Assembly (NCBI GenBank): GCA_938014335.1
Contig: CALLRP010000025.1
Coordinates: 30,088-94,087 of the forward strand
DNA: 64,000 bases
From: an uncultured bacterium
Lineage (GTDB): Bacteria; Hydrogenedentota; Hydrogenedentia; Hydrogenedentales; Hydrogenedentaceae
Reading direction: 5' to 3'
The notes under the pieces were generated by a model. That model saw only the letters and a list, made by a program, of their open reading frames with translations. It was not told the origin of the DNA and did not search any database. Below, piece by piece: positions 41,480 through 51,720 of this stretch. The first letter of the stretch is position 1; each line of letters opens with the position of its first letter. The position numbers and the translations under genes were made by a program.

Positions 41480-42883
41480 TTAATTTCTTCTCAAAATTTC
41501 CTTAATTTGACTTCGGACTGCCCCTACCATTTCATCTTCCACGGTGGGAGCCCATCCTACAGGGGAAGTATATTGTTCTTGTATAACACGAGATTGATAT
41601 ATATCCAGTCGGACAATTTCTCGTGTGGGTATATACAAATTATGTTCTCCCATATACGCGAACAACATAATAGGGTGTTCATTTCGAAATGCATCTTTGA
41701 TACGCATTCCAATAGGAGCACATACTTCGCCCTGTAAAGCTACAAAGATTAATTCACCTATTTTAGCAACTATTGCTTCTTCAAAGCGACATGGATATTC
41801 TCTTCCGTCGGGGTTTTCTTCAATTAAAAACTCATCATCAGTGCACATCTTATCTGTTGTCTTTGTGGGGAAGGGAATATTTTCTTTGTAATGTTTGAAC
41901 AATGACCGTATCCAATTTGTATCGCGTTTAGGGTCCGGATAATGAATATAACCAATATCCGTCGGGTAGAAAAATGAAAGTCGTTGTACATCCTCAAATG
42001 GGATGGGCTTATTTAGTGATAAAGGGATAACCTGAAAAGAACTTGTAATATTCCCTTTTATGGTTTGTTGTTTCTCTTTGACTATGCGAATTACTGTACC
42101 TGCCAATTCTTTTCCATATTGTTTAACAACTGGCAATGGAGCATGCATCATATGCTTTGTGAACTGATTCCCACCACAAGCATCTGCAAATAGTGCCATT
42201 GTGTCGGGAAAAAATTCCTCTATATATTCTATGGCATAACCGAAATGTCCTGTATCAATAACATTATTTTGCTCCTTTATTTGAAGTGGATGTGTAGGAT
42301 GATTAAAAAGCACGGCTAATGGACTACCCTCTTCTTTCATCACTTTCAATACCTGAACCTCATAATCTACGGGGGCATTGCCTAAACTAAATAGGTGGTA
42401 TACATATCCAAATCCAAATTCCAATGAAACAGGTCCTGTTTCATTCTCAATAGCTTCTATTATGAGCTGGTACATTTTCTCTGCTAACCATCTACCGTAT
42501 TCAAAGTTTTCAGGAACAATCTGTATTGGGGCACAGTGGTTGTGTGTTGCAAGGGGAATAAAGTATTCTACAGGGATATTTAATTCTTTCTTTAATCGTT
42601 CACGAAGAATGGGTGTTGCGACATCGAGACAGTTCAGGTCATAGGTCACTATCACCATTCTTTTGGAGCCATCATTTAGGACAAGAACGCGAGCGTAAAT
42701 ATCTCTATTTACCTTTTCCATTCTATTACCCAATACACCGATAGGCTCTTTTGTTACATCGGGTGTTATTATGCCCTTAGCCACACCTGCTGTTAGTGTA
42801 TATGAATTAAGACAAAAAATGGCGATAAAAAGAAGGAATATAAGAGCAGTCATAATTTTTGGAAAGGAAATAGGAATATACAT
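41480..42883 (-). CDS. Exported neutral-ceramidase-like protein, second copy
   Basis: The 467 residues start with a hydrophobic leader (about 9-30). They hold TAGVAKGIITPDVT, ATHNHCAP (H114, H116 at the zinc site), FNHPTHPLQI and FADACGGNQF, the ceramidase N-domain pattern. It is a distant paralogue of the protein at 32301-33659; the zinc motif HNHC differs from HTHH there. Its role on lipid amides is inferred. AAGGA precedes the ATG by 7 bases. Confidence 0.7.
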   Translation of the reverse strand: MYIPISFPKIMTALIFLLFIAIFCLNSYTLTAGVAKGIITPDVTKEPIGVLGNRMEKVNRDIYARVLVLNDGSKRMVIVTYDLNCLDVATPILRERLKKELNIPVEYFIPLATHNHCAPIQIVPENFEYGRWLAEKMYQLIIEAIENETGPVSLEFGFGYVYHLFSLGNAPVDYEVQVLKVMKEEGSPLAVLFNHPTHPLQIKEQNNVIDTGHFGYAIEYIEEFFPDTMALFADACGGNQFTKHMMHAPLPVVKQYGKELAGTVIRIVKEKQQTIKGNITSSFQVIPLSLNKPIPFEDVQRLSFFYPTDIGYIHYPDPKRDTNWIRSLFKHYKENIPFPTKTTDKMCTDDEFLIEENPDGREYPCRFEEAIVAKIGELIFVALQGEVCAPIGMRIKDAFRNEHPIMLFAYMGEHNLYIPTREIVRLDIYQSRVIQEQYTSPVGWAPTVEDEMVGAVRSQIKEILRRN

Positions 42884-43035
42884 ATAATTATCCTTATAAT
42901 TTTAGAACTATTTTAATTATAGTTAATTTCGTTTTACTTTTCATTATTTATATAATAAAACAATGAGAATAAATTTATTTAATTTATTGTTTTCATAATG
43001 GATAAACTCCGTATATTTAGAGGAATCTATTGTTA

Positions 43036-44568
43036 ATGGCAGACCAAAAAGAAAAAATACTAATAGTTGATGATGAATTAATTATTCGAGAATTGCTTTT
43101 TGATCTATTGACTGAAGAGGGATTCTTAGTAGAAACGGCACCCGATGGAGAGACCGCACTAAAGCTCATCCGAGAGGGGAGTGAAATTGCGGTATTATTC
43201 ACAGATATTATGATGCCCAAAATGGATGGGATTACTTTAATACATAAAGCAAAGGAAATGAATCCGGGTATTGTCCCTATTATCATGACAGGATATGCCA
43301 CAATAGAAACAGCACGTGCAGCGGTAAAGGAAGGGGCTTATGACTATGTTTTAAAGCCTTTTAATATTACAGAAATAAAAACTGTTGTAACCAATGCTTT
43401 AGAACGAAATCGTCTCATTCAGGAAAATGCTCGATTAAAAGAAATCACAGAATTATTTAAGATAAGTGAAAATATTTCCTCAATGAGAGAGGAGGAACAA
43501 CTTTTTAGATTTATTCTCAATGCAGCGTTAGAACATACACAAGCAAAGCGAGGTTCTATACTTGAAGTTATTGAAAATGGAAGATATTTAAAAGTGGTTG
43601 CCAGTACAGGTTTGCCATCTGAATTAAACGGTAAAATTATTCCTATAGACACGAATACAGTTTCGGGATTTGTTGTAAAAAATATAGAACCCATATTAAT
43701 TGAAGATATTAGCCAAAATCCTGATTTACAAAGTTCTTTAATTGGTTTAAAGAACACATCCTTTATTTCGGTTCCACTTCAGAGGAAAAAATCAGAATTC
43801 ATAGAATCGCATCCCCTGACCATTAATGAACAGGATGTTATTGCGGTATTGAATGTAACCGACAAATCCGATGGGGAAACTTTCTCAGAAACGGATTTGA
43901 AAGTTTTAAAAATTATTGCCAATCATGGGGCATCTGCAATAGAAAATGCGAGACTTATTCGTGAAATAGAAACTGCGCAAAGAGAAATTGTCTTTACTCT
44001 GGGAGAAATTGTCGAAACACGATCTCGCGAGACCGGTAGTCATGTGAAACGGGTTGCAGAATATTCCAAGTTATTAGCATTGAAATTTGGGCTTTCCACA
44101 AAAGAAGCAGAAATTCTGAGATTAGCTTCTCCACTGCACGATGTAGGGAAAGTCGGTATCCCCGATGCTATATTAAATAAACCGGGTCCATTAACTCCTA
44201 CTGAGTTTAATATAATAAAAACTCATACCACAATAGGCTATGATATGTTGAGCAAAACAAAAGGGGTCGTACTACAATCTGCAGCGATAATAGCATTAGA
44301 ACATCATGAACGATTTGATGGGAATGGTTATCCCAATGGGAAAAAGGGGAAAGACATCCATATTTTTGGAAGGATAGTAGGTATCGCTGATGTTTTTGAT
44401 GCTTTAGGTGTGGAACGGGTATATAAAAGAGCATGGACATTAGACGAAATCAAAGAATATTTTGCAGAACAACGAGGTAAACAGTTCGATCCGGACTTAG
44501 TAGATATTTTCTTTTCAAATATAAAAGAAATTCTACTCATTCGTGAAAGATTCCCCGAAAAGGACTAA
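43036..44568 (+). CDS. Response regulator: REC, GAF and HD-GYP
   Basis: The 510 residues give a receiver domain (phospho-acceptor D57, K107), a GAF-like domain (about 150-310), and an HD-GYP domain with H368-D369 in LHDVGKVGIPD and HHERFDGNGYPNG. HD-GYP proteins hydrolyse cyclic di-GMP, so phosphorylation and a small ligand may both control c-di-GMP. I chose ATG 43036 (AGAGGA upstream); a TTG at 43030 is possible. No kinase is adjacent. It converges on the beta-helix protein gene with 20 bases between. Confidence 0.92.
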   Translation: MADQKEKILIVDDELIIRELLFDLLTEEGFLVETAPDGETALKLIREGSEIAVLFTDIMMPKMDGITLIHKAKEMNPGIVPIIMTGYATIETARAAVKEGAYDYVLKPFNITEIKTVVTNALERNRLIQENARLKEITELFKISENISSMREEEQLFRFILNAALEHTQAKRGSILEVIENGRYLKVVASTGLPSELNGKIIPIDTNTVSGFVVKNIEPILIEDISQNPDLQSSLIGLKNTSFISVPLQRKKSEFIESHPLTINEQDVIAVLNVTDKSDGETFSETDLKVLKIIANHGASAIENARLIREIETAQREIVFTLGEIVETRSRETGSHVKRVAEYSKLLALKFGLSTKEAEILRLASPLHDVGKVGIPDAILNKPGPLTPTEFNIIKTHTTIGYDMLSKTKGVVLQSAAIIALEHHERFDGNGYPNGKKGKDIHIFGRIVGIADVFDALGVERVYKRAWTLDEIKEYFAEQRGKQFDPDLVDIFFSNIKEILLIRERFPEKD

Positions 44569-44588
44569 AACCGATTATTGTTTTTTAT

Positions 44589-47261
44589 TTAGTATTCATA
44601 GGCTCCTATATCATAATCTGAGCCATCACCTGTAACACCAGGAATAGCATCTCGTCCACGTAGATTACCCTCGATATCTGTCAAAACATTTCCCCATTCA
44701 TCAAGGCTGGTGTCCATCCCTTTGTCTATACATGGAGAACCGCTATTTAATCTAAAATTACCTCCACTTGGAAATATAAATAATGGGTCAGAACTAATAT
44801 TTCCTTCTCCATTTTTCACTTGCTGTGTATTGCAATACATAAAAACTGCATCATTTCCAAGAGAATAGGTCCCTTGTCCTGAATTTTGCCAGATAATTGT
44901 ATTTGCAAATGCCATGTTACTGTAATAGTTAAAAACAGCCCCTCCATGATTGTTTGTAGTTAGGTCTACTTGATTGTCATATAAGGTACAATTCGAGATT
45001 ACAACATTCTCACAAAGGTCTACATGAATACCACCTGTTCTTTCATTAGAAGGACTGAAATCGTATGCTTTATTTCGGAAACCAATTGTATTTACGATCT
45101 TTGCCGAACTTCGTGTCATATACACCATCCCAGCACTTGCACGAGAAAATCCTACATGGTCATTTGTTGAAACATTATTATTCCTAAAATCTGAATTTTT
45201 TAAGTGTATGTTGCTATACCATAGATAAATAGAACCCCCTAATGCTTTTGCAAAAGCACCATATATACCTCCGCCAACAGTACCGTGACCGATACCTTCT
45301 GCAATACACGAATTTGAATAAAATAGGCAGTTATCTATTGTCAAGGATGAGTTATAAGCAAATATACCCCCACCTGCAGAGACAGCCGTTATATTCTGTG
45401 TAGAAGTCTGCCATGTAGCTTTGGAAGAAATACGATTTGATTCAAAGCGTGATTTTTGAACATTAAGAACACTATCAGTCGAGTAGATAGCCGCTCCGTA
45501 ATTATAACTGGAAGTGGAAGAAATATTTTCAATTGTATTTTCAATAAAGTTACAGTTATATATAGATAATTTACCACTAATACAACAAATTCCTGCACCT
45601 ACACCGGCAGCTTTGTTTTGGAAAAAGGAGCAGTTTTTAACTACCATTTTCTTTGCAGGAACATACAAACCGCCTCCATCTTGTGCATCATTGTAAATGG
45701 AATCGTAACGAGCATCGCCTCCCTTTATAATAAAGCCATTCAATTCACTGTAATTTTCTCCGCGAACTACATGCCAGGCAGGTTGTCCATCTCGGGCAAC
45801 ACTCCCGTTTATAATAGTAATATTGGTTTGATAATTTCTTTGATTAAGTTCTGTTTCTGTCCCTTGAAAACCACCATATACATTAACCAATTCACGAAGT
45901 ACGAGTGACCCGTATGGATTAGAACGGACTTCATTATAATCTCCCATAGCTACCCATACTTCTCCTCCACCTAATTCAAATGCTTTATCTACCCCTTCCT
46001 GGATGGTAGAAAATGCTGTTTCCCAAGATAATCCATCAGACTCAATTTCTTCTTTTATTGGTGATTTTTTTACATAGATTCGTGAACCATGAATTATTTC
46101 GATATAATTTGTTTTCTGCTTAATACTTTGTCCTGCACTGGTTGTAATTGTTAATGTTACTGTATAAGTGCCCGGAGAGTGATATATGTGAGTAGGATTT
46201 CTCAAAAGACTAAAACTACCGTCTCCAAAATTCCACTGCCAAACAGGGTCGGTTCCATTTCCCATTTTACTTTCATCACGGAATTCTATTTCACTATTCA
46301 CTATATTTTTTGTGGGAGTAGCTGAGAACTCGGCTGACGGAGGATAGGGAAAAGCACTGTATATACGAATATAACCTGCCAAAACAGAAAGGGGATAAAT
46401 GTCCCCATCAGGATAATTTATCGCCATAATACTTTCCGCATAAATGGAATAAATATCATTAAAATCTGCATTTTCAGAGACTTTAAATCTCAAAATAGCA
46501 TAAATCCCATTTGTCATGCCAGAAGTTGAGGTCCCTGTCGTCGTTAGCCTAATTTTTCCCGGGATAATCTGTCCAACAGACAAGTTGCGCCCTGTACTTT
46601 GAATAGCAGGACCTATCATATAATCCATGTATTGGATTCGGTTGGAATTAAAAATGAGGTCAAATTGAATATAGCTTAATGCAGTGTTCTTTGTTTCAAG
46701 GGTGAGGGGGATATTAATTTCCGTATTGGGAACTGTGTCCCTTCGGTCTATAATTATTCGAGCAAAGTTATATGTTTCTCCTTCGCCTATCCCTTCTCCC
46801 TCTTCGGTTCCTTCTGGGAAACCTTCTATGGACCCTTCGGGTTCTCCTTCTATAATCACTGGGCATAAAACGGGACGAAAACCGTCCTCTTTAGATGGGT
46901 CAATTTCATACCCACAAACATTATAAAACTGCACCAGACGGAGTAGTTCATTTAACGATATTCGCCATGGGGTATTGGCTTCATAATCACTATCATGGGG
47001 TTCACAGGACTGGTCGCCTGGACCAGGATTATAACCATCTTCGCCTTCAGGGTCACAGTGATAAGAACGAGCATTAAAAAATTGGATAACGCGGAGTAAT
47101 TCACTCAAATTAATTTTATAATCTTGGTCTTTATCTGCAGTATGGTAATCCCTCTTTGTAAGGGAAACTCCTGCATAGCAAATTTGGGTTGATGATATAT
47201 AAAAAAGATTAAAAAAAATGGCTAATATGAACAGCCAAAAGAACAGTACTCTGCAATTCAT
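44589..47261 (-). CDS. Secreted dockerin-like, cohesin-like, PKD, beta-helix protein
   Basis: The order in this 890-residue protein is: signal peptide (1-30); paired ELLRxIQFFN domain (37-130) with an EF-like loop DKDQDYKINLSE; EG linker (137-162); cohesin-like beta-sandwich (166-300; NTEINIPLTLET and NGIYAILRFKV); PKD domain (308-390; WQWNFGDGS and GTYTVTLTITT); and a right-handed parallel beta-helix (394-880) ending SPCIDKGMD and GAYEY, the choice-of-anchor-Q style end. It is an extracellular surface protein, perhaps glycan-binding. The paired domain matches the C-terminus of the protein at 9219-12422. Dockerin-like and cohesin-like parts in one chain are notable. Confidence 0.75.
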   Translation of the reverse strand: MNCRVLFFWLFILAIFFNLFYISSTQICYAGVSLTKRDYHTADKDQDYKINLSELLRVIQFFNARSYHCDPEGEDGYNPGPGDQSCEPHDSDYEANTPWRISLNELLRLVQFYNVCGYEIDPSKEDGFRPVLCPVIIEGEPEGSIEGFPEGTEEGEGIGEGETYNFARIIIDRRDTVPNTEINIPLTLETKNTALSYIQFDLIFNSNRIQYMDYMIGPAIQSTGRNLSVGQIIPGKIRLTTTGTSTSGMTNGIYAILRFKVSENADFNDIYSIYAESIMAINYPDGDIYPLSVLAGYIRIYSAFPYPPSAEFSATPTKNIVNSEIEFRDESKMGNGTDPVWQWNFGDGSFSLLRNPTHIYHSPGTYTVTLTITTSAGQSIKQKTNYIEIIHGSRIYVKKSPIKEEIESDGLSWETAFSTIQEGVDKAFELGGGEVWVAMGDYNEVRSNPYGSLVLRELVNVYGGFQGTETELNQRNYQTNITIINGSVARDGQPAWHVVRGENYSELNGFIIKGGDARYDSIYNDAQDGGGLYVPAKKMVVKNCSFFQNKAAGVGAGICCISGKLSIYNCNFIENTIENISSTSSYNYGAAIYSTDSVLNVQKSRFESNRISSKATWQTSTQNITAVSAGGGIFAYNSSLTIDNCLFYSNSCIAEGIGHGTVGGGIYGAFAKALGGSIYLWYSNIHLKNSDFRNNNVSTNDHVGFSRASAGMVYMTRSSAKIVNTIGFRNKAYDFSPSNERTGGIHVDLCENVVISNCTLYDNQVDLTTNNHGGAVFNYYSNMAFANTIIWQNSGQGTYSLGNDAVFMYCNTQQVKNGEGNISSDPLFIFPSGGNFRLNSGSPCIDKGMDTSLDEWGNVLTDIEGNLRGRDAIPGVTGDGSDYDIGAYEY

Positions 47262-47360
47262 TCAAAAATATTCCTATTTAATTCTATTTTTTAGGTTTTA
47301 GCCCCGTATAATAATATGTAAAAATCCTTTTAAACTATAATATATATAAAAATAACATTT

Positions 47361-49037
47361 TTAAAGCAGTTTTTGCAAGATTTTTTTAGGGAAAAAACTT
47401 TTTTTACAACCTCCGAAAATATTACCACATTTTGTAGTATTCATTTGGTCAATATATTTTTTAAGTTCTTCTATAGAAATTGTACCACTATTATCCATAT
47501 CAATTTCTGCGAATAATTCTTGTGTTATTTGTGGAAATTTCTGCATAACCTCGTTAAAAGTTAACACTCCATCCTCATCTAAGTCACAAGAACTGTAAGA
47601 TGATAATATTTGTAAGGCAAGATTTCTCTTTTCTTCCTTATCTAATATTCTTATTTTTTGATAACTTACATCCACAGTGATATAAGAGGCATGCGGAATA
47701 TAGACTTGTCTTCGGGGTGGAGAGATATATCCCTCTATATCGGTAAAAATTATTTCATAAGAACCTATGGGAAAAATAAATACTTCCCCGGGTTCTTTCC
47801 ATTCCGCTTGTCCGTTCATTTTCCATTTTGCACCCAATTTGACCGCTTCATCAGGGAAAATATTAAGAATAATTCCACCTGATTTCCAATAGTTAACATA
47901 TATAACTTTATCTTCTTTTTCACCAAGTTCTACTTCAATATAATCAGAAGTAGACCAACCTACAGGTTGGGTAAAAAACACTTTATACATACCTGCATAA
48001 AGATTTGCCACTTTATCTCCGCTGTTGTATAAATTATCATCACCCTCGATTTGCCATTGGGCTCCATTGAGAACTGCCTCATCTGGGGTTAGTATAACGG
48101 TTAATGAACTATACTGGGTTGTTTCCCCTTCCCCCTCAACCGCTCCTTCAGGAATACCTTCTATTATTCCCTCGCCCTCCGGCGGTTCTCCTTCTCCACA
48201 CCATATACATCCTCCTCCATTACCCATCTCCGTAGGATTTAATACCCTTTGTTTATATCCTTCTATTCCATATCCATTTAGTAAACTCCAGCGATATTCC
48301 CCATAATTACATACCCCATCCCGTTCCGCATCACCTAATTTGCTCAAATATCGCGCCATACTTAAATCAAACTGCCCCATGTCCGGCATCGGAACTTCTA
48401 TCGGTAATTTATCTATCATCCCTAATAACATATCTATCGTCGTCTTCTCGCCCACTGTCGTTAAGCCTGATATTACTCCCTCAAATCTAGCCCTCTCTAT
48501 TAATAAAAACACTATTGGTTGGACAGATTGTATCTCATCTGCATACGCCCTCGAACTTTCCACATTGTGCCTATACACTTGCTTTACACAACAGTGTATT
48601 TCATGGTTATTGTCTTTTAATACCTCATCTAAAAGCCATGCCTGAACAGTATCTATCATTCCGTTCGTATCTAAATCAGCCGTATCGGGGTTTTCTCCTA
48701 CATAACCATATAGCCATCTCAAATCCTCCTCAAAATGGCTTTCTCCTAAAACTTCATCACATACTTCAATACACGGTTCTATATTACATGGGTCAAATAA
48801 CCCCTCCCCTTCTACTGAACCTTCACCTTCTATTGCACCTTCACCCTCTCCGGTCCCTTCAGGACTTCCTTCCATTACTCCTTCACCTTTCACAATGCCT
48901 TCCCCTTCAATTAATCCTTCGGTAATACCGTCATTATCTATAATCATTTTATTAATAGGTAATGTAGGTGATGGATAAGATAAAAAAGGGAAGAGGGTTA
49001 AGAACAAAAAAACAATTATTATATTTTTTGTATCCAT
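47361..49037 (-). CDS. Secreted EG-linker protein with Cys module and EF-hands
   Basis: The order in this 558-residue protein is: signal peptide (1-22); EGEG linker (37-80); Cys module (81-280), related to modules A and B of the 9219-12422 protein (NPDTADLDTNGMID, HCCVKQVYRHN, DGVCNYGEYRW, GGGCIWC); a second EG linker (281-305); two PEGA-like beta domains (308-385, 386-460; QWQIEGDDNLY and KWKMNGQAEWK); and paired EF-hands (DLDEDGVLTFNE, DMDNSGTISIEE) before a basic tail. No enzyme motif. It is probably extracellular and calcium-binding. AAAGAG lies 8 bases before the ATG. It sits between ispE and the beta-helix gene on the same strand. Confidence 0.7.
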   Translation of the reverse strand: MDTKNIIIVFLFLTLFPFLSYPSPTLPINKMIIDNDGITEGLIEGEGIVKGEGVMEGSPEGTGEGEGAIEGEGSVEGEGLFDPCNIEPCIEVCDEVLGESHFEEDLRWLYGYVGENPDTADLDTNGMIDTVQAWLLDEVLKDNNHEIHCCVKQVYRHNVESSRAYADEIQSVQPIVFLLIERARFEGVISGLTTVGEKTTIDMLLGMIDKLPIEVPMPDMGQFDLSMARYLSKLGDAERDGVCNYGEYRWSLLNGYGIEGYKQRVLNPTEMGNGGGCIWCGEGEPPEGEGIIEGIPEGAVEGEGETTQYSSLTVILTPDEAVLNGAQWQIEGDDNLYNSGDKVANLYAGMYKVFFTQPVGWSTSDYIEVELGEKEDKVIYVNYWKSGGIILNIFPDEAVKLGAKWKMNGQAEWKEPGEVFIFPIGSYEIIFTDIEGYISPPRRQVYIPHASYITVDVSYQKIRILDKEEKRNLALQILSSYSSCDLDEDGVLTFNEVMQKFPQITQELFAEIDMDNSGTISIEELKKYIDQMNTTKCGNIFGGCKKSFFPKKILQKLL

Positions 49038-49101
49038 ATTTATTTCTCTTTAATATTACTTATTTATTATATCCTTCAAACGACAAGATTGTTCTCTAAA
49101 T

Positions 49102-49980
49102 TCATATTTCTTGTATTGAAAAAGAAATCGTTTTTACAAGATGTGTTTTGCTGTTCAATTGATTCATCAATTTTTCACCTTGTTCTTTTGACTCTACAAT
49201 CACAAAAAAAGTTGACCCACTTCCTGTCATTCCCACATGAGGGAATCCTAATTTTTTTATTTTTAATCTTAATTTATACAGTTCTGGATGAATATTAAAG
49301 GCAGGAATTTCTAAACGGTTATATATAATTTTATCCCAATCTGATTTATACAAAGCACATATCGCTTTCCGAAATGATAAGCTATATTTGTCCCCTTTTT
49401 TATAGTGAGGGCGAATTTTTAATGTGGGGTGTTGATACACCTTTGCTGTAGAGAGTGAAAAGGGGGGATGGATTAATACTATCCATCTATTAGATAATGG
49501 AATAAGGGGCGATAACCTTTCTCCTTTCCCCCCAACTGCTTGTGTCCCTCCTTTAAGGAAATAAGGCACATCAGAACCTAACTCTTTTGCTATGTCTACT
49601 AAAGTATTCTCATCCCACTCTAAATCCCATAATTTATTTAATGCATATATTGTGCCTGCGGAATTAGCAGAACCTCCCCCTAAACCTGCACCCATAGGAA
49701 TATGTTTTTCAATATGAATATGTATTCCTCTCCTTATCTTTGCAATTTCTTGTATTTTTTTTACCGTTTTATAAACTAAATTTTTTTCATTAGTAGGTAA
49801 CGATTCATCATTCGTTGTAATATGGATACCTTCAGGTGCTTCGTTAAAATTAAGCGAATCTGCCAAACTCACAGTTTGAAAAATAGATTCGATTTCATGA
49901 AAGCCATTTGAATATTTTCCCACCACATCAAGGTAAAGATTTATTTTTGCATAAGTTTTTATTTTTATTGAGGAAACCAT
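49102..49980 (-). CDS. ispE: 4-diphosphocytidyl-2-C-methyl-D-erythritol kinase
   Basis: This 292-residue GHMP kinase has AKINLYLDV with K12, the ATP loop PMGAGLGGGSANSAGT (about 95-110), and D137 in LGSDVPYFL. It phosphorylates CDP-ME in the non-mevalonate isoprenoid pathway. The gene starts 10 bases after the UbiB-kinase stop, so both are likely one transcript. Confidence 0.96.
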   Translation of the reverse strand: MVSSIKIKTYAKINLYLDVVGKYSNGFHEIESIFQTVSLADSLNFNEAPEGIHITTNDESLPTNEKNLVYKTVKKIQEIAKIRRGIHIHIEKHIPMGAGLGGGSANSAGTIYALNKLWDLEWDENTLVDIAKELGSDVPYFLKGGTQAVGGKGERLSPLIPLSNRWIVLIHPPFSLSTAKVYQHPTLKIRPHYKKGDKYSLSFRKAICALYKSDWDKIIYNRLEIPAFNIHPELYKLRLKIKKLGFPHVGMTGSGSTFFVIVESKEQGEKLMNQLNSKTHLVKTISFSIQEI

Positions 49981-49990
49981 AAGTAATTCG

Positions 49991-51655
49991 TTATAACCTT
50001 TTTGAAAACAGAATGGATATTATTAGATAAACAGCAAGTATCCCTGCTAGTGTAAAGCCAATTGTACCCAAATTTTTTGTGGTAGCAGATGTGGTTACTA
50101 AAAGACTCGACCCTACAATTAGTGAAGCAGTAATTAAACTAATAGAAATACGACTGCTGGATTTATCAAGGGTCTGAGCTAATTTTTCTAAATATTCATG
50201 ATGGACATGGAACTTTAGCTCTCCGGAACGCATTTGTGAAGTTATACTTCGAATATCCTCTGGCAACTCCATAAAAAATTTCCAGATTGTATTTAACTGC
50301 TGAGTAAATTCACGGGAAAGATGGGAAAATTCGTATTTAGATAATATAAATCTTTCAAAATAGGGTTGTATAATGGAGACAAAGTCAAGTTCAGGGTCCA
50401 ATTGTCTTCCCACACTTTCAATAGTCGCCAATGCTTTGAGTAAAAGTGTAAAACGGGGCTCTAACTCTAATCCGTGATTTCTCAATATCTCAATAGCCCG
50501 TTCTATTCCCTTTCCTACCTGCCCTGTACTGATAATTAAATACGCTTCAAATGCAAGAAAGTCTGATATTTCATACTCAAGCGATTTAACTTCTTTGAAA
50601 TCGGGCTTAGAACAAAGAGCTAACACAGATTGTGTGCACTGTTTAACATCCTGATGAAAGATTGCTAACAACAAATTGGTTATTAACATTACATCGTTAT
50701 TGTCTAAACTACCTGCCATCCCCAAATCGAGGAATGCAATTTGATTGTTGTGTGTAATAAAAATATTTCCGGGATGGGGGTCAGCATGAAATAATTTATC
50801 TTCACATACCATTTTACAAAGGATTTCGCATCCTAAACGGGCTATTGTTTTGCGATCACAATTCCGGGCTTCATACTGGTCAAACTGATCCATTCGGACA
50901 CCGTCTACCCACTCCATTGTTAATACTTCAGGAGTAGAATATGATTTAAATACCTTTGGGATAAGAACATTTTTTTGATTCACCATATTTTTACGAAACA
51001 TCTGGATAATTCTTGCCTCTATCAAAAAATTAAGTTCTCTCCTCACGGAACGGGCAAACTCATCAACAATCCCAGCCGGTCTCAAGAAAGCAATATCAGG
51101 ATGCCCTTCTAACCATAGGGCTATCGTTTTCATCAACTCAATATCTGAAGTGATAATACGGTCAATACCCGTTCTCTTCACTTTAACAGCGACCGGTGTT
51201 CCATCTTTTAGTACCGCTTTGTGCACCTGACTTAAAGAGCCCGCTGCTACAGGATTGCTATCGAAATTCTGAAAAACTTCACTTATTGGATTGTTAAAAG
51301 CACTTTCTATAGTTTTTACAATTTCTTCATAGGGAAGTGGAGCCACACGGTCCTGAAGTAAACTCAGTTCTTGTGCGATTTTCGAACCGACAAGGTCTGG
51401 GCGTGTACTTAGAATTTGTCCCATCTTTACAAAGGTAGGACCTAATTCCGTTAACGCTTGCCTCAATCGTTCTCCCCATGTAAGTTCAATATTGGGAGAA
51501 CCTTCTTTTACCTGGCGAAACAAAGACCAGGGAAGGCGTTGCAAAAGTCCTAAACGGGAAAGAAGGTCATAAAACCCATGTTTTGCAAAAACTTGGAATA
51601 TTTCAAATAGCCGTACTGTATTTGTTGCTTGTCTTTGCCAACGAGTATATATCAC
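49991..51655 (-). CDS. ABC1/UbiB-family atypical kinase
   Basis: This 554-residue protein has the UbiB motifs: KxGQ in GPTFVKMGQILSTRPDL, the Ala-rich loop VAAGSLSQVHKA, VAVKVKR, LHADPHPGNIF and FLDLGMAG. Two membrane helices lie at the C-terminus (about 508-552). Family members support ubiquinone or isoprenoid-lipid metabolism with weak ATPase activity. The start is GTG with GAGGGG just upstream. Its neighbour ispE makes isoprenoid precursors, which fits a quinone role. Confidence 0.93.
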   Translation of the reverse strand: MIYTRWQRQATNTVRLFEIFQVFAKHGFYDLLSRLGLLQRLPWSLFRQVKEGSPNIELTWGERLRQALTELGPTFVKMGQILSTRPDLVGSKIAQELSLLQDRVAPLPYEEIVKTIESAFNNPISEVFQNFDSNPVAAGSLSQVHKAVLKDGTPVAVKVKRTGIDRIITSDIELMKTIALWLEGHPDIAFLRPAGIVDEFARSVRRELNFLIEARIIQMFRKNMVNQKNVLIPKVFKSYSTPEVLTMEWVDGVRMDQFDQYEARNCDRKTIARLGCEILCKMVCEDKLFHADPHPGNIFITHNNQIAFLDLGMAGSLDNNDVMLITNLLLAIFHQDVKQCTQSVLALCSKPDFKEVKSLEYEISDFLAFEAYLIISTGQVGKGIERAIEILRNHGLELEPRFTLLLKALATIESVGRQLDPELDFVSIIQPYFERFILSKYEFSHLSREFTQQLNTIWKFFMELPEDIRSITSQMRSGELKFHVHHEYLEKLAQTLDKSSSRISISLITASLIVGSSLLVTTSATTKNLGTIGFTLAGILAVYLIISILFSKRL

Positions 51656-51720
51656 AAAGCCCCTCTACTAATATTATTTATCTATAATATTGTAATAACA
51701 AATGAATGACAATTTAAATA

